A stretch of DNA of 64,000 nucleotides, from NCBI RefSeq assembly GCF_030406325.1, contig NZ_JAUEQY010000001.1, positions 248,001 to 312,000 of the forward strand. Direction: 5' to 3'. Both the position numbers and the translations under genes were made by a program. Shown one piece after another: positions 36,503-44,210 of the stretch (the stretch's first letter is position 1; each line of letters starts with the position of its first letter). The stretch comes from Actinomadura sp. DC4 (GTDB taxonomy: Bacteria; Actinomycetota; Actinomycetes; Streptosporangiales; Streptosporangiaceae). Below the pieces are notes generated by a model. That model was given only the letters and a program-made list of their open reading frames with translations, did not search any database and was not told where the DNA came from.

Positions 36503-37197
36503 GCCACCTCTCGTCCTTCGGCCGCACCGCGCAGGTACGCCGCCGCGCGGTCCGCGGAGAGCACGTCCGCGTACTTCTGGTCCAGGTCGAACAGGCTCAC
36601 CCAGTGGGAGGCCTCGAACCGGTCGAAGCAGCAGTCCCCGACCACGCAGACGCGGTAGCCGCGCGTGCACGCGTCGACCGCCGTCGCACGTACGCAGCCG
36701 CTGGTCGCCTCACCGCAGACCAGCACGGTGTCGACGCCGCGCGAGCGCAGCACGGTGTCCAGCGGCGTCTCGTGGAAGCCGCTCGGGCCGGCCTTGGCCA
36801 GCACCACGTCGCCGTCGCGCGGCGCGACCTCGGCCACGATCCCGTTCGGGTCCTTCCCGCCCGGGCGCGGGGCCAGTCGCGCGGACGGCTTGCGGTTCCA
36901 CCGCCCGTACGAGGCCGGCGCCTGGTGGAAGTAGACCACCGGCACGTCCGCGGCCCGCGCGGCGTCGAGCAGGGGAGCGGTACGGTCGACAGCCTCCCAT
37001 CCCGGGCGCCCGCAGGCGCTCGGCCAGTCGGCCACGGCGTCCGTGATGTCCGCCCTGGGGTACCCGAGCGCCGCGTAGTACAGGTCCACGACGAGCACCG
37101 CCGGCCGCGTGCCCAGGCCGAACGGCGCGCTCTTGGCCCACGACGTGGCGGCCAGGACGGCGTGGTCCCGCTCGGTGAGGAAGCCGGTCCAGCTCAC
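36499..37197 (-). CDS. Isochorismatase-like amidohydrolase (carbamoylsarcosinase / maleamate-amidase type)
   Basis: 232 residues from a GTG at 37197 that overlaps the stop of the substrate-binding-protein gene (GTGA). The triad is visible: Asp in AVLVVDLYYAALG, Lys in VVLAKAGPSGFHETPL, Cys in VCGEATSGCVRATAVDA. The last motif is of the N-carbamoylsarcosine amidohydrolase and maleamate amidohydrolase kind. It probably hydrolyses an amide released during ring degradation. Operon position between an importer and UbiD supports a catabolic job. Confidence 0.88.
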   Translation of the reverse strand: MSWTGFLTERDHAVLAATSWAKSAPFGLGTRPAVLVVDLYYAALGYPRADITDAVADWPSACGRPGWEAVDRTAPLLDAARAADVPVVYFHQAPASYGRWNRKPSARLAPRPGGKDPNGIVAEVAPRDGDVVLAKAGPSGFHETPLDTVLRSRGVDTVLVCGEATSGCVRATAVDACTRGYRVCVVGDCCFDRFEASHWVSLFDLDQKYADVLSADRAAAYLRGAAEGREVA

Positions 37198-38168
37198 GAG
37201 GCGCCCAGCGTGTTGTCGATGTACTTCGTCACGTCGGCCGGCGGCTTGCCGTGGGAGTTCCGCGCGGCCTCCTGGAACCCCTGCTGGATCACCTTGGGGT
37301 CCACCGCCGGGGTCGTGGCCCACACGTCGAGGAAGAAGTCGTAGGCGTACTCGGCCAGCGCCGGGCTCTTGACACCGCTGTACTTCTGGATGCTCGCCAT
37401 CGTCTCCTTCTTGTGCGAGCGCAGGAACTGGAGCGCCTCGGCCTCGGCCGCGACGAACCGCTTCACCACCTCGCGGTTGTTCTTCAGGTAGCTCGCCTGC
37501 ACGGTGTACGCGCCGAGCGGGAAGGGCAGGCTCGCGAGCGTGGCCAGCCGGTGCGCGCCCTTCTCCCGGCTCTGCGTGCCGTTCGGCGGCTGGGTCAGGA
37601 TCGCCGACACCGCGCCGCTCTCCAGGGCCGCGACCTCGGCCGGGATGCCCTTGACGAAGATGGACGTGACGTCGGAGCGCTTCATGCCCTTGCTCTGCAG
37701 CAGCGCGGTGAGGCCGTAGTCGCTCTCGGAGCCCGGCGAGGTGATCGCCACCTTCTTGCCCTTGAGGTCGGCGAACGTCGTGATGTTCGGGCCGGCCCAC
37801 ATCTCCAGGTTGTAGTGCGGCTCGGACATCGCGACGAAGCGCAGGTCCGAGCCGCGCATGATGGCCGCCGCGCTGTCCTGCGCGACGCCGACGCCGATCT
37901 GCACGCTGCCGCTCGCGAGCCCGGGGACGAGCTGGGAGCTGTCGTTGAGCCGTACGATCCGGGCGTTCAGGCCGTGCTTTTTGAAGATCCCGTAGTCGGC
38001 CGCGACGTAGAGGTCGGAGTAGCCCGCGCCGAGCGCGGTGTATCCGATCTTGACCGGGAGCAGGCCGTTGGCGTCCGCCTTGACCTTCTTCGTGCTTCCG
38101 GCGCAGGCGGAGAGGGTGAGCAGGAGGGCGGCGGCGGCCGCCATGCCCGGCAGGAGTCGCGTTCTCAT
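37194..38168 (-). CDS. ABC transporter substrate-binding lipoprotein (SsuA/NMT1 type)
   Basis: 324 residues. Signal peptide with lipobox: MRTRLLPGMAAAAALLLTL then LSAC at about 21-24, so the mature protein is lipid-anchored outside the membrane. The body matches the nitrate/sulphonate/thiamine-precursor binding family (KIGYTALGAGYSDLYVAADYG, LKGKKVAITSPGSESDYGL, GAVSAILTQPPN). The start codon shares one base with the permease stop (TGATG). It captures the substrate for the importer; by context an aromatic or heteroaromatic acid or amide. Confidence 0.92.
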   Translation of the reverse strand: MRTRLLPGMAAAAALLLTLSACAGSTKKVKADANGLLPVKIGYTALGAGYSDLYVAADYGIFKKHGLNARIVRLNDSSQLVPGLASGSVQIGVGVAQDSAAAIMRGSDLRFVAMSEPHYNLEMWAGPNITTFADLKGKKVAITSPGSESDYGLTALLQSKGMKRSDVTSIFVKGIPAEVAALESGAVSAILTQPPNGTQSREKGAHRLATLASLPFPLGAYTVQASYLKNNREVVKRFVAAEAEALQFLRSHKKETMASIQKYSGVKSPALAEYAYDFFLDVWATTPAVDPKVIQQGFQEAARNSHGKPPADVTKYIDNTLGAS

Positions 38169-38998
38169 CAGTGTGCACCAGCCCAGTGGGTGAAGCGCCG
38201 CTCGATCAGGCGGACGGTCCAGTTGAGGATGAGGGCGACGACGGCGAGGATCACGATCCCGGCCATGGCCGCGTCCATGTTGAAGTTGGACGTCTGGTTC
38301 TGGACGAAGAACCCGAGGCCCTTGCTCGCCAGGAACAGCTCCGCGACGATCGCGCCGACCAGCGCGCGGCCGACCGCGAGGCGGATGCCGGCGAGGATGT
38401 ACGGGAGCGTCGCCGGCAGCGCGACGGTGCGGAAGAACGTCAGCCGCGGCGTGCAGAACACCGTCGCGACCCGGTTGTAGTCGTTGTCGAGATTGCGGAC
38501 GCCGGTGGTCACGTTGATGATCAGCGGCAGGATGCCGGCCCAGACGATGATCAGTACGCGGGACGTGTTGCTGATGCCGAACCAGAAGATGATGATCGGG
38601 ATGAAGATGACGTACGGGACCGAGTAGAGGATGTTGACCCACGGCTCGGTCATGTCGTGCAGCACCTTGCTGCGGCCGAGCACGAGCCCGAGCGGGATGC
38701 CCGCCACGAAGGTGATCAGCAGGCCCCACAGCAGCTCGTAGCCGGTGGCGCCGAGCACGGGGTAGATGTCGCCGGAGCGGAACAGCGTGACCTCGGCCTT
38801 GGCCGTACGCCACGGGCTGCTGCTGAAGGTCACGTCCACCAGCCCGGCCGAGGTGCTGATCTGCCAGGCGAGCAGGACGATGACGATGCCGGCGGTGCCG
38901 AGCAGGCCGCTACTGTGCCGCGCGGCCCAGCCGGAGCCCCTCTCCGCCGCCGGCGTGTTCTTCGGTGTGGTCGGCCGTGGCCGGGTCGCCGTTGACAT
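38168..38998 (-). CDS. ABC transporter permease (SsuC/TauC type)
   Basis: 276 residues with six predicted membrane segments (TAGIVIVLLAW, ELLWGLLITFVAGIPLGLVL, VNILYSVPYVIFIPIIIFWFG, VLIIVWAGILPLIINVTTGV and two more) and the EAA-type coupling loop PATLPYILAGIRLAVGRALVG. It pairs with the ATPase gene, which it overlaps by 89 bases, and with the binding protein. The first 35 residues are polar and mostly lie inside that overlap; no later start codon is attractive. Confidence 0.9.
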   Translation of the reverse strand: MSTATRPRPTTPKNTPAAERGSGWAARHSSGLLGTAGIVIVLLAWQISTSAGLVDVTFSSSPWRTAKAEVTLFRSGDIYPVLGATGYELLWGLLITFVAGIPLGLVLGRSKVLHDMTEPWVNILYSVPYVIFIPIIIFWFGISNTSRVLIIVWAGILPLIINVTTGVRNLDNDYNRVATVFCTPRLTFFRTVALPATLPYILAGIRLAVGRALVGAIVAELFLASKGLGFFVQNQTSNFNMDAAMAGIVILAVVALILNWTVRLIERRFTHWAGAH

Positions 38999-39803
38999 GG
39001 TCCCTCGCTGGGGTCGTCGGTGCTTGCTGGTGGAGGGCGGCCAGGATCTCGTCGCCGTACGCGATGAACTCGGCGCTGCGGCGCCAGTCGACGCTCCGCG
39101 GCCGTGGCGTGTCGATGGTGACCACGTGCGCGACCGTCCCCGGCCCGGGGGAGAAGACGATGACACGGTCGGCGAGGAGCACGGCCTCGTTGACGTCGTG
39201 CGTCACGAACAGGGCGGTCTTGCGGCCGCCGACCGTGTCGGCCTGCCAGATCCGCAGCAGCTCCTCCTGGAGGACGTCGCGGGTCTGCGCATCCAGGGCG
39301 CCGAACGGCTCGTCGAGCAGGAGCAGCGTCGGGTCGGTGGCGAGGGCGCGGGCGAGGTTGACCCGCTGGCGCATGCCGCCGGAGAGCTCGTGCGGGTACT
39401 TGCCCGCGACGTGGCGCAGGCCGACCATGTCGAGCAGCTCCTCGGACCGCTGCCGGGTCTCGGCGTTCAGCCGGCCCTGGACCTGGAGCCCGAACCGTAC
39501 GTTGGACAGCACGGTCCGCCAGGGGTACAGCGAGGCGTGCTGGAAGACCAGCGAGCGTTCGGGGCCGGGCCCGGTGATGGGCCGGCCGGCCAGCTCCAGG
39601 TCGCCGCCGGCCACCGGGACGAGCCCGGCGACCGACTCGAGGAAGGTGGTCTTCCCGCAGCCGCTCGGGCCGACGATCACCACGAACTCGTGCTCCATGA
39701 CCTGGAGGTTCAGGTCGGAGACGGCGAGGGTGAGCGTCCCCTTGCGGCGGCTGCGGTGCCCGAGCCGCAGGCCCCGTGCCTCGAGCAGTGCGTCGGAGGG
39801 CAT
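38910..39803 (-). CDS. ABC transporter ATP-binding protein (SsuB/TauB type)
   Basis: 297 residues from the ATG at 39803 (a GTG at 39809 overlapping the nitrilase stop is the alternative). Walker A VGPSGCGKTT, Q-loop SLVFQHASLYPW, signature LSGGMRQRVNLARAL, Walker B TLLLLDEPFGALD and the switch His in ALFVTHDVNEAV are all intact. It powers import with the neighbouring permease. The last 30 residues are hydrophilic and rich in Gly, Glu and His and are encoded within the start of the permease gene. Confidence 0.92.
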   Translation of the reverse strand: MPSDALLEARGLRLGHRSRRKGTLTLAVSDLNLQVMEHEFVVIVGPSGCGKTTFLESVAGLVPVAGGDLELAGRPITGPGPERSLVFQHASLYPWRTVLSNVRFGLQVQGRLNAETRQRSEELLDMVGLRHVAGKYPHELSGGMRQRVNLARALATDPTLLLLDEPFGALDAQTRDVLQEELLRIWQADTVGGRKTALFVTHDVNEAVLLADRVIVFSPGPGTVAHVVTIDTPRPRSVDWRRSAEFIAYGDEILAALHQQAPTTPARDHVNGDPATADHTEEHAGGGEGLRLGRAAQ

Positions 39804-39805
39804 GG

Positions 39806-40885
39806 TCACGCGCCGTTCTCGAAGATGTCGATGTTGGACCGCTTGAGGTGCCCGGTGGAGACCAGCCGGTCGATCATGTCCCGGGCGTACGCGCGGGTCT
39901 CGGTGGTCGACTTCAGGAGCTTGTCGGACCACTCGTCGTTCGGCCACCGCTTGGCCTGGCGGTACACCTCGGCGAACAGGTCGGTGCGCAGCTCCACGAG
40001 CTGGTTCCACTCATGACCGCTGTCGCCCGGCTTGCGCGATCGGATCTCGCGGACGGCGTCGACGTCGATGGTGGCCACGCAGACCGCCTCGCCGGGACCG
40101 GCGGCGACGGACTGGACGTTGCCGAGGTGGTCGACGACCTGCGAGTGGCCTCGGTAGCCCGAGCGCGGCCGGTCCGAGCCGAGGAAGCCGCCGGCGCAGA
40201 CCGACAGGAAGTACGCGAGGTTCTCGTACGCCCGCGAGCGCCGGAAGACGTCCCACTTGGCGTCGACGTCGGACCACGGCTCGGCGGTCGGGTGGATGAG
40301 GACCTCGGCGCCCTGCAGGGCGAGGGCGCGGGCCATCTCGGGGAAGATGATGTCGGTGCAGGTGAGAGTGCCGAGGACGCCGATCTCGGTGTCGACGACC
40401 GGGAACATGCTGAGGTCGCCGTACTTCTCGGTGTACTCCGTGAAGACGTCGCCCGGCCCGGTGTAGACGGTGTTGAGGTTGTTCGGGCCGTTGTTCTTGC
40501 GGTACTTCAGGATGATCTCGCCGTGCGGGTCGATGATGAAGTTGGTGTTCCACAGCCGGCCGGGCCACTCGTCGTCGCGCTCGTAGAGGTTGCCGACGAA
40601 GTAACAGCCCAGCTCACGGGTCTTGTCCGCGATCCGGTCCGTCACGGGGCCCGGGATGGTCTCGGCGAGCTCCAGCCACTCGTCCACACTCCGCGGACGG
40701 AACTGGCCGATGAGGCTGTACTCCGACACCGCGGCCAGGCGCATCTCACCGACCCGGTTGAACGTCCAGTGCAGCAGCTCGAAGATCCGGTTCAGGTTCT
40801 TCTCGATCATCTCGTCCCGGGTCCTGGGGTCGACGATGACGTGGGTCTCCTGCTGGATGAGCGCTGCCTTGTAGGGCTTGATCAC
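39806..40885 (-). CDS. Carbon-nitrogen hydrolase (nitrilase superfamily)
   Basis: 359 residues from the GTG at 40885 with GGAGCAGTA ahead of it. The Glu-Lys-Cys triad is present: Glu55 in AAVSEYSLIG, Lys130 in LKYRKNN, Cys176 in GTLTCTDIIFPE. A conserved second Glu follows. Sequence around the Cys and the long C-terminal extension (EWNQLVELRTDLFAEVYRQ) fit the aliphatic-amidase/formamidase-like branches more than true nitrilases. It is the first gene of the nitrilase-ABC-isochorismatase-UbiD operon, so it probably hydrolyses the imported amide, carbamoyl or nitrile compound or a pathway product. Confidence 0.88.
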   Translation of the reverse strand: MIKPYKAALIQQETHVIVDPRTRDEMIEKNLNRIFELLHWTFNRVGEMRLAAVSEYSLIGQFRPRSVDEWLELAETIPGPVTDRIADKTRELGCYFVGNLYERDDEWPGRLWNTNFIIDPHGEIILKYRKNNGPNNLNTVYTGPGDVFTEYTEKYGDLSMFPVVDTEIGVLGTLTCTDIIFPEMARALALQGAEVLIHPTAEPWSDVDAKWDVFRRSRAYENLAYFLSVCAGGFLGSDRPRSGYRGHSQVVDHLGNVQSVAAGPGEAVCVATIDVDAVREIRSRKPGDSGHEWNQLVELRTDLFAEVYRQAKRWPNDEWSDKLLKSTTETRAYARDMIDRLVSTGHLKRSNIDIFENGA

Positions 40886-40936
40886 TACTGCTCCTCGTAC
40901 TGGCCGTAGAGGGTCGTCGGTGTTTCCCCGATGTAA

Positions 40937-40949
40937 AAGTGTCGACAAG
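40937..40949. promoter_or_regulatory. TGTCGACA operator candidate, nitrilase-proximal
   Basis: AAGTGTCGACAAG with the 8-bp palindrome TGTCGACA, about 50-65 bases upstream of the nitrilase start. The related motif recurs in inverted orientation at 41137-41150. The T-G-T-n-n-A-C-A core is the shape bound by FCD-type GntR proteins, two of which are encoded in this island. Confidence 0.5.
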
Positions 40950-41122
40950 TTACGTCCGGGTCTCCGGGGGTGTCAATAGCCTCGTACGGCCGGTTCTCGA
41001 CCTCCGGTGAGGGTCCAGGTACGCTCTGAGCACAGGTAACAGAGGGTTTTCGTGGTGTTGGCGCGCCCTGTCGCGTCGCCGGTGGCGGGTGGTGTCGCCG
41101 TGTGGCCGTGCGGCGATCTGTG

Positions 41123-41150
41123 GACACTTGCGGCTTACTGTCGACACTTG
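41123..41150. promoter_or_regulatory. TGTCGACA operator candidate with GACACTTG direct repeat
   Basis: GACACTTG occurs at 41123-41130 and again at 41143-41150, exactly 20 bases (two helical turns) apart; the second copy is part of ACTGTCGACACTTG, which is the reverse complement match of the nitrilase-proximal site. Arrangement suits cooperative regulator binding and possible looping over 190 bases. Confidence 0.5.
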
Positions 41151-41352
41151 AGCCGGCGTGCAGGCGCCCTGGTCCGCACCGCGCGCGGGGAACGGGAGGT
41201 CCCGGGACAACGTCGAAGTGGGTAAAGGGTGGTTTTCCGTTCGGCCGTCCAGGCCGAAATCACCTCCGGCCGGGTACGCGGTTGCGCCAATGCCGCGAAC
41301 ACGGGCACGATGCCGATTATTCGGTGGAACGAAAACAGCTAGAGGCGATTTC

Positions 41353-43932
41353 ATGCACGATCTGCGCCGGCGGTCGGGGGCGACCGGCACGCCTCGTCGC
41401 ATGCGCGGGTTCGCCGCGGTCCGGCTGGCCACCCCGCTGGCGGTCGCGGCCCTGACCGTACTGGTCACGGCCCTGACGACCACTCTCGACGCGTTCAAAC
41501 TGCCCGTGGCCGCGCGCCTGGCGATCGTCGGTGGCGGGTCCGTGCTCGCCGGTCTGATCGCGCTGGTTTCACAGCGCGGCGTACGTCATTTCACGCCGCA
41601 GGGCGCGCCGCGGTCCGACGGCGTTGCCGCCCCCGCCCAGTTGCCTCCGGTAATCGCGCATTTCACCGGCCGCGCCGACTATTTGGCCAGGCTTCATCAC
41701 GTGTTCACGGAGGAGGATAAGAGATCAGAAGAATGGAGCGGATCTCTCGTCGTCTCGGTGCACGGGCCGGGCGGCGTCGGCAAGTCCGCGCTCGTGACGC
41801 GCTTCGCGCATGAGGTGGCCGGGCACTACCCGGACGGGCAGCTCTACTGCGACCTCCGCGGCTCGGGCGACGTGCGCGTGCGGATGGAGGACGTGCTCAC
41901 CGGCTTCCTGCTCGCCCTCGGCGTCCGGCTCACCACCGACCCGGGCGGCCTGCCGGACCTGCAGAAGCTGTGGTGGACCTGGCTCAAGGGCCGCCGCGTC
42001 CTGATCTTCCTCGACAACGCGCGGCACGCCGACCAGGTCCAGGCGGTCGTGCCGCCCGAGGCCGGCTGCGCCGTGCTCGTCACCTCCCGACAGCCGCTCT
42101 ACCTGCGCAACACCCTGGACGTACGGCTGCAGGAGTTCACCGAGCTGCAGGCGGTCGAACTGCTGGCCCGCCTGGCCGGCGACGAGCGCGTCGCCGAGGA
42201 CGACCGGTCGGCGGTGCGCATCGCGGAGCTGTGTGACCGCCTGCCGCTCGCGGTCAGCATCTGCGGCGGCCGGCTGGCCGCGCGCCGCACCTGGTCGCTG
42301 GAGGAGATGGCCGACCGGCTCGGCGACGAACGCCGCCGGCGGCTCGACGAGCTGGAGACCGACGACCAGATCGACAAGAGCGTGCGCGCGACGCTGTGGC
42401 TCAGCTACGAGGACTGCACCGATCTCCAGCGGCGCCTGCTGCGGTCGTTCGCGCTGCTGTCGGTGCCCGACCTGCCCGGGTGGGCGGCCGGGTCGCTGCT
42501 CGGCACGTCCAAGCCGGACGGGGGCGACCAGCTCGAGGCGCTCGTCGACGCCCAGCTCATGGAGTACTCCGGTAAGGACCCCACCGACACCGGCCGCTAC
42601 CGCCTGCACGACCTCGTACGGCTCTACGCCCGCGAGCGCGCCGACCGCGAGGACACCGACGAGCAGCGCCGCGCCACGGTGGACCGGATCCTCGCCGGCT
42701 ACCGCCGCCGGGCCGAGCTGGCCGCCGCCGTGCGCTGGCCGCAGGACTGGCGCCGCCACGCGCGGCGCGGCGAGCAGGACTCCGGTGAGATCGCCCCGGA
42801 GCCCTGGTTCTACGCCGAGCACCTCACGCTGCTCGCCTGCGTCGAGCAGGCCGCGAGCCTGGAGATGTGGGAGGAGGCGTGGCGGGTCGGCCGCGCTTTC
42901 TGCTCGCTGTCCCACTCGATGCGGCTGTTCTGGCAGGAGTGGCACGCGGTGGCCGAGACCACGCTGCGGGCCGCCTCCCGGCTGGAGGACCCGCGTTCGA
43001 TCGGCATCGCCCTCATGGAGCGCGCCGCCGCCTCCGGCGGCCTCGGCAAGGGCGACCTGGCCCGTAGGAGCGCGGAGGAGGCGCTCGCGGTCTTCGAGGA
43101 GCTGCGCGAGCCCTGGTGGGCCGCGCGGGCCGAACGGACCGTCGGCGTCACCCTCCGCGACGCAGGCAACCTGGACGAGGCCCAGCGGCACCTGCTGGCC
43201 GCGATCGGGGGCTTCGCGGCGGTCGGCGATCGCTGGTGGCACGCCCGTACGCAGCGCAACCTCGCCGAACTCCGGCTCGCCCAGGGCCGTCACCAGGAGG
43301 CACGCGCGCTGCTCGACGAGGCCCTCGGCGTCTTCGAGAGCGACGGTAACCGCTACTCCGAGGCGCAGACCCTGCGCGTCCTCGGCGAGGTCAGCGCGGC
43401 CGAGGCCGCGGACCTGCGGGCGCGCGGCGACATTCTCGCCGGCGACGCCGGTTACAACCGGGCGGCGCAGGTGCTGGAGCGGGCCGCCGAAATGTTCCGG
43501 CTGCGGCACGAGCAGTGGGAGGAGGCGCGCTGCCTGCGCGCCGCGGGCGAGGTCGGCGACCCCAAGAACGGCCTGCGCGAGCTGACTTTCGTCCGCCGCG
43601 CGATGGGCACCCTCGAAGGCCTCGGCGACTCGTGGGGCGTCGCGCGCACGGAGCTGTCGGAGGGCCGCGCGCTGAACCGCCTCGGCCGGGTCGACGAGGC
43701 GGTCACCGCGCTCGGCCACGCCGCCGCGGTCTTCCACGAACTCGGCGACCGATGGCTCCAGGCCCGCTGCCTGCGCACACTCGCCGAGATCCTGGCCGAC
43801 GCGGGCCGGCCCGCGGAGGCGCGCGGGCCGGCCGAGGAGGGCCTGCGGATCTACCGGAGCCTGGGCAATGAGGTCGGCGAGACACGAGCACGCAACATGC
43901 TGGCCCGCGTACTGGGCTCCGAGCAGAGCTGA
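41353..43932 (+). CDS. Membrane-tethered NB-ARC NTPase with TPR repeats (STAND protein)
   Basis: 859 residues from the ATG at 41353. Two hydrophobic segments near residues 24-43 and 55-73 anchor the N-terminus, so the rest faces the cytoplasm. The NB-ARC module has the P-loop VHGPGGVGKSALV at about 137-149, Walker B RRVLIFLDNARHADQ near 215, a sensor in CAVLVTSRQPL and the GLPL-like DRLPLAVSICGG. A winged-helix part follows, and from about residue 560 a TPR superhelix of many repeats. This is the SARP-less AfsR-like architecture; such proteins act as signal-activated oligomerising switches. It lies alone and is divergent from the catabolic operon. Signal and output are unknown. Confidence 0.88.
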   Translation: MHDLRRRSGATGTPRRMRGFAAVRLATPLAVAALTVLVTALTTTLDAFKLPVAARLAIVGGGSVLAGLIALVSQRGVRHFTPQGAPRSDGVAAPAQLPPVIAHFTGRADYLARLHHVFTEEDKRSEEWSGSLVVSVHGPGGVGKSALVTRFAHEVAGHYPDGQLYCDLRGSGDVRVRMEDVLTGFLLALGVRLTTDPGGLPDLQKLWWTWLKGRRVLIFLDNARHADQVQAVVPPEAGCAVLVTSRQPLYLRNTLDVRLQEFTELQAVELLARLAGDERVAEDDRSAVRIAELCDRLPLAVSICGGRLAARRTWSLEEMADRLGDERRRRLDELETDDQIDKSVRATLWLSYEDCTDLQRRLLRSFALLSVPDLPGWAAGSLLGTSKPDGGDQLEALVDAQLMEYSGKDPTDTGRYRLHDLVRLYARERADREDTDEQRRATVDRILAGYRRRAELAAAVRWPQDWRRHARRGEQDSGEIAPEPWFYAEHLTLLACVEQAASLEMWEEAWRVGRAFCSLSHSMRLFWQEWHAVAETTLRAASRLEDPRSIGIALMERAAASGGLGKGDLARRSAEEALAVFEELREPWWAARAERTVGVTLRDAGNLDEAQRHLLAAIGGFAAVGDRWWHARTQRNLAELRLAQGRHQEARALLDEALGVFESDGNRYSEAQTLRVLGEVSAAEAADLRARGDILAGDAGYNRAAQVLERAAEMFRLRHEQWEEARCLRAAGEVGDPKNGLRELTFVRRAMGTLEGLGDSWGVARTELSEGRALNRLGRVDEAVTALGHAAAVFHELGDRWLQARCLRTLAEILADAGRPAEARGPAEEGLRIYRSLGNEVGETRARNMLARVLGSEQS

Positions 43933-43982
43933 CGCCCACGTCGCGGCGGGACTGTGCCCAACAGAAGGTCGCGCCGTGGGCG
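43933..43982 (+). terminator. Possible terminator hairpin after the NB-ARC gene
   Basis: CGCCCACG directly after the stop codon pairs with CGTGGGCG at 43975-43982; the loop is long (34 bases) and no T-run follows, so this is only a candidate. The rest of the gap to 44210 shows no gene. Confidence 0.3.
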
Positions 43983-44210
43983 AGGGCACGGAGGTCGTCG
44001 AGCGGCCCCCGGCGCGCGGGCTGCCTGGCCGGCGCGCCGGGGTCGGCGACATCCCTCCAGCCTGACGGCGGTGTCCGGTACGCGACGGCACCGCCGCAGC
44101 CTGAAAGCGATCCCGCCGACCCCGGCCCGTGCGGGGCGGAGCCCCCACACCGGGAGGTTCCGGAGGTCGCCCCCCGGGCCGGCACAGCGTCCGGTAGCTT
44201 GATGCCGGCC

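Larger units (their letters stand above)
40886..41352. other. 467-base divergent intergenic region
   Basis: No gene is supported. It contains the promoter of the leftward nitrilase operon and of the rightward NB-ARC gene. Two TGTCGACA palindromes and a GACACTTG direct repeat with 20-base period lie in it (listed separately). The stretch 41290-41350 before the NB-ARC gene is AT-richer and may carry that promoter. Confidence 0.6.
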
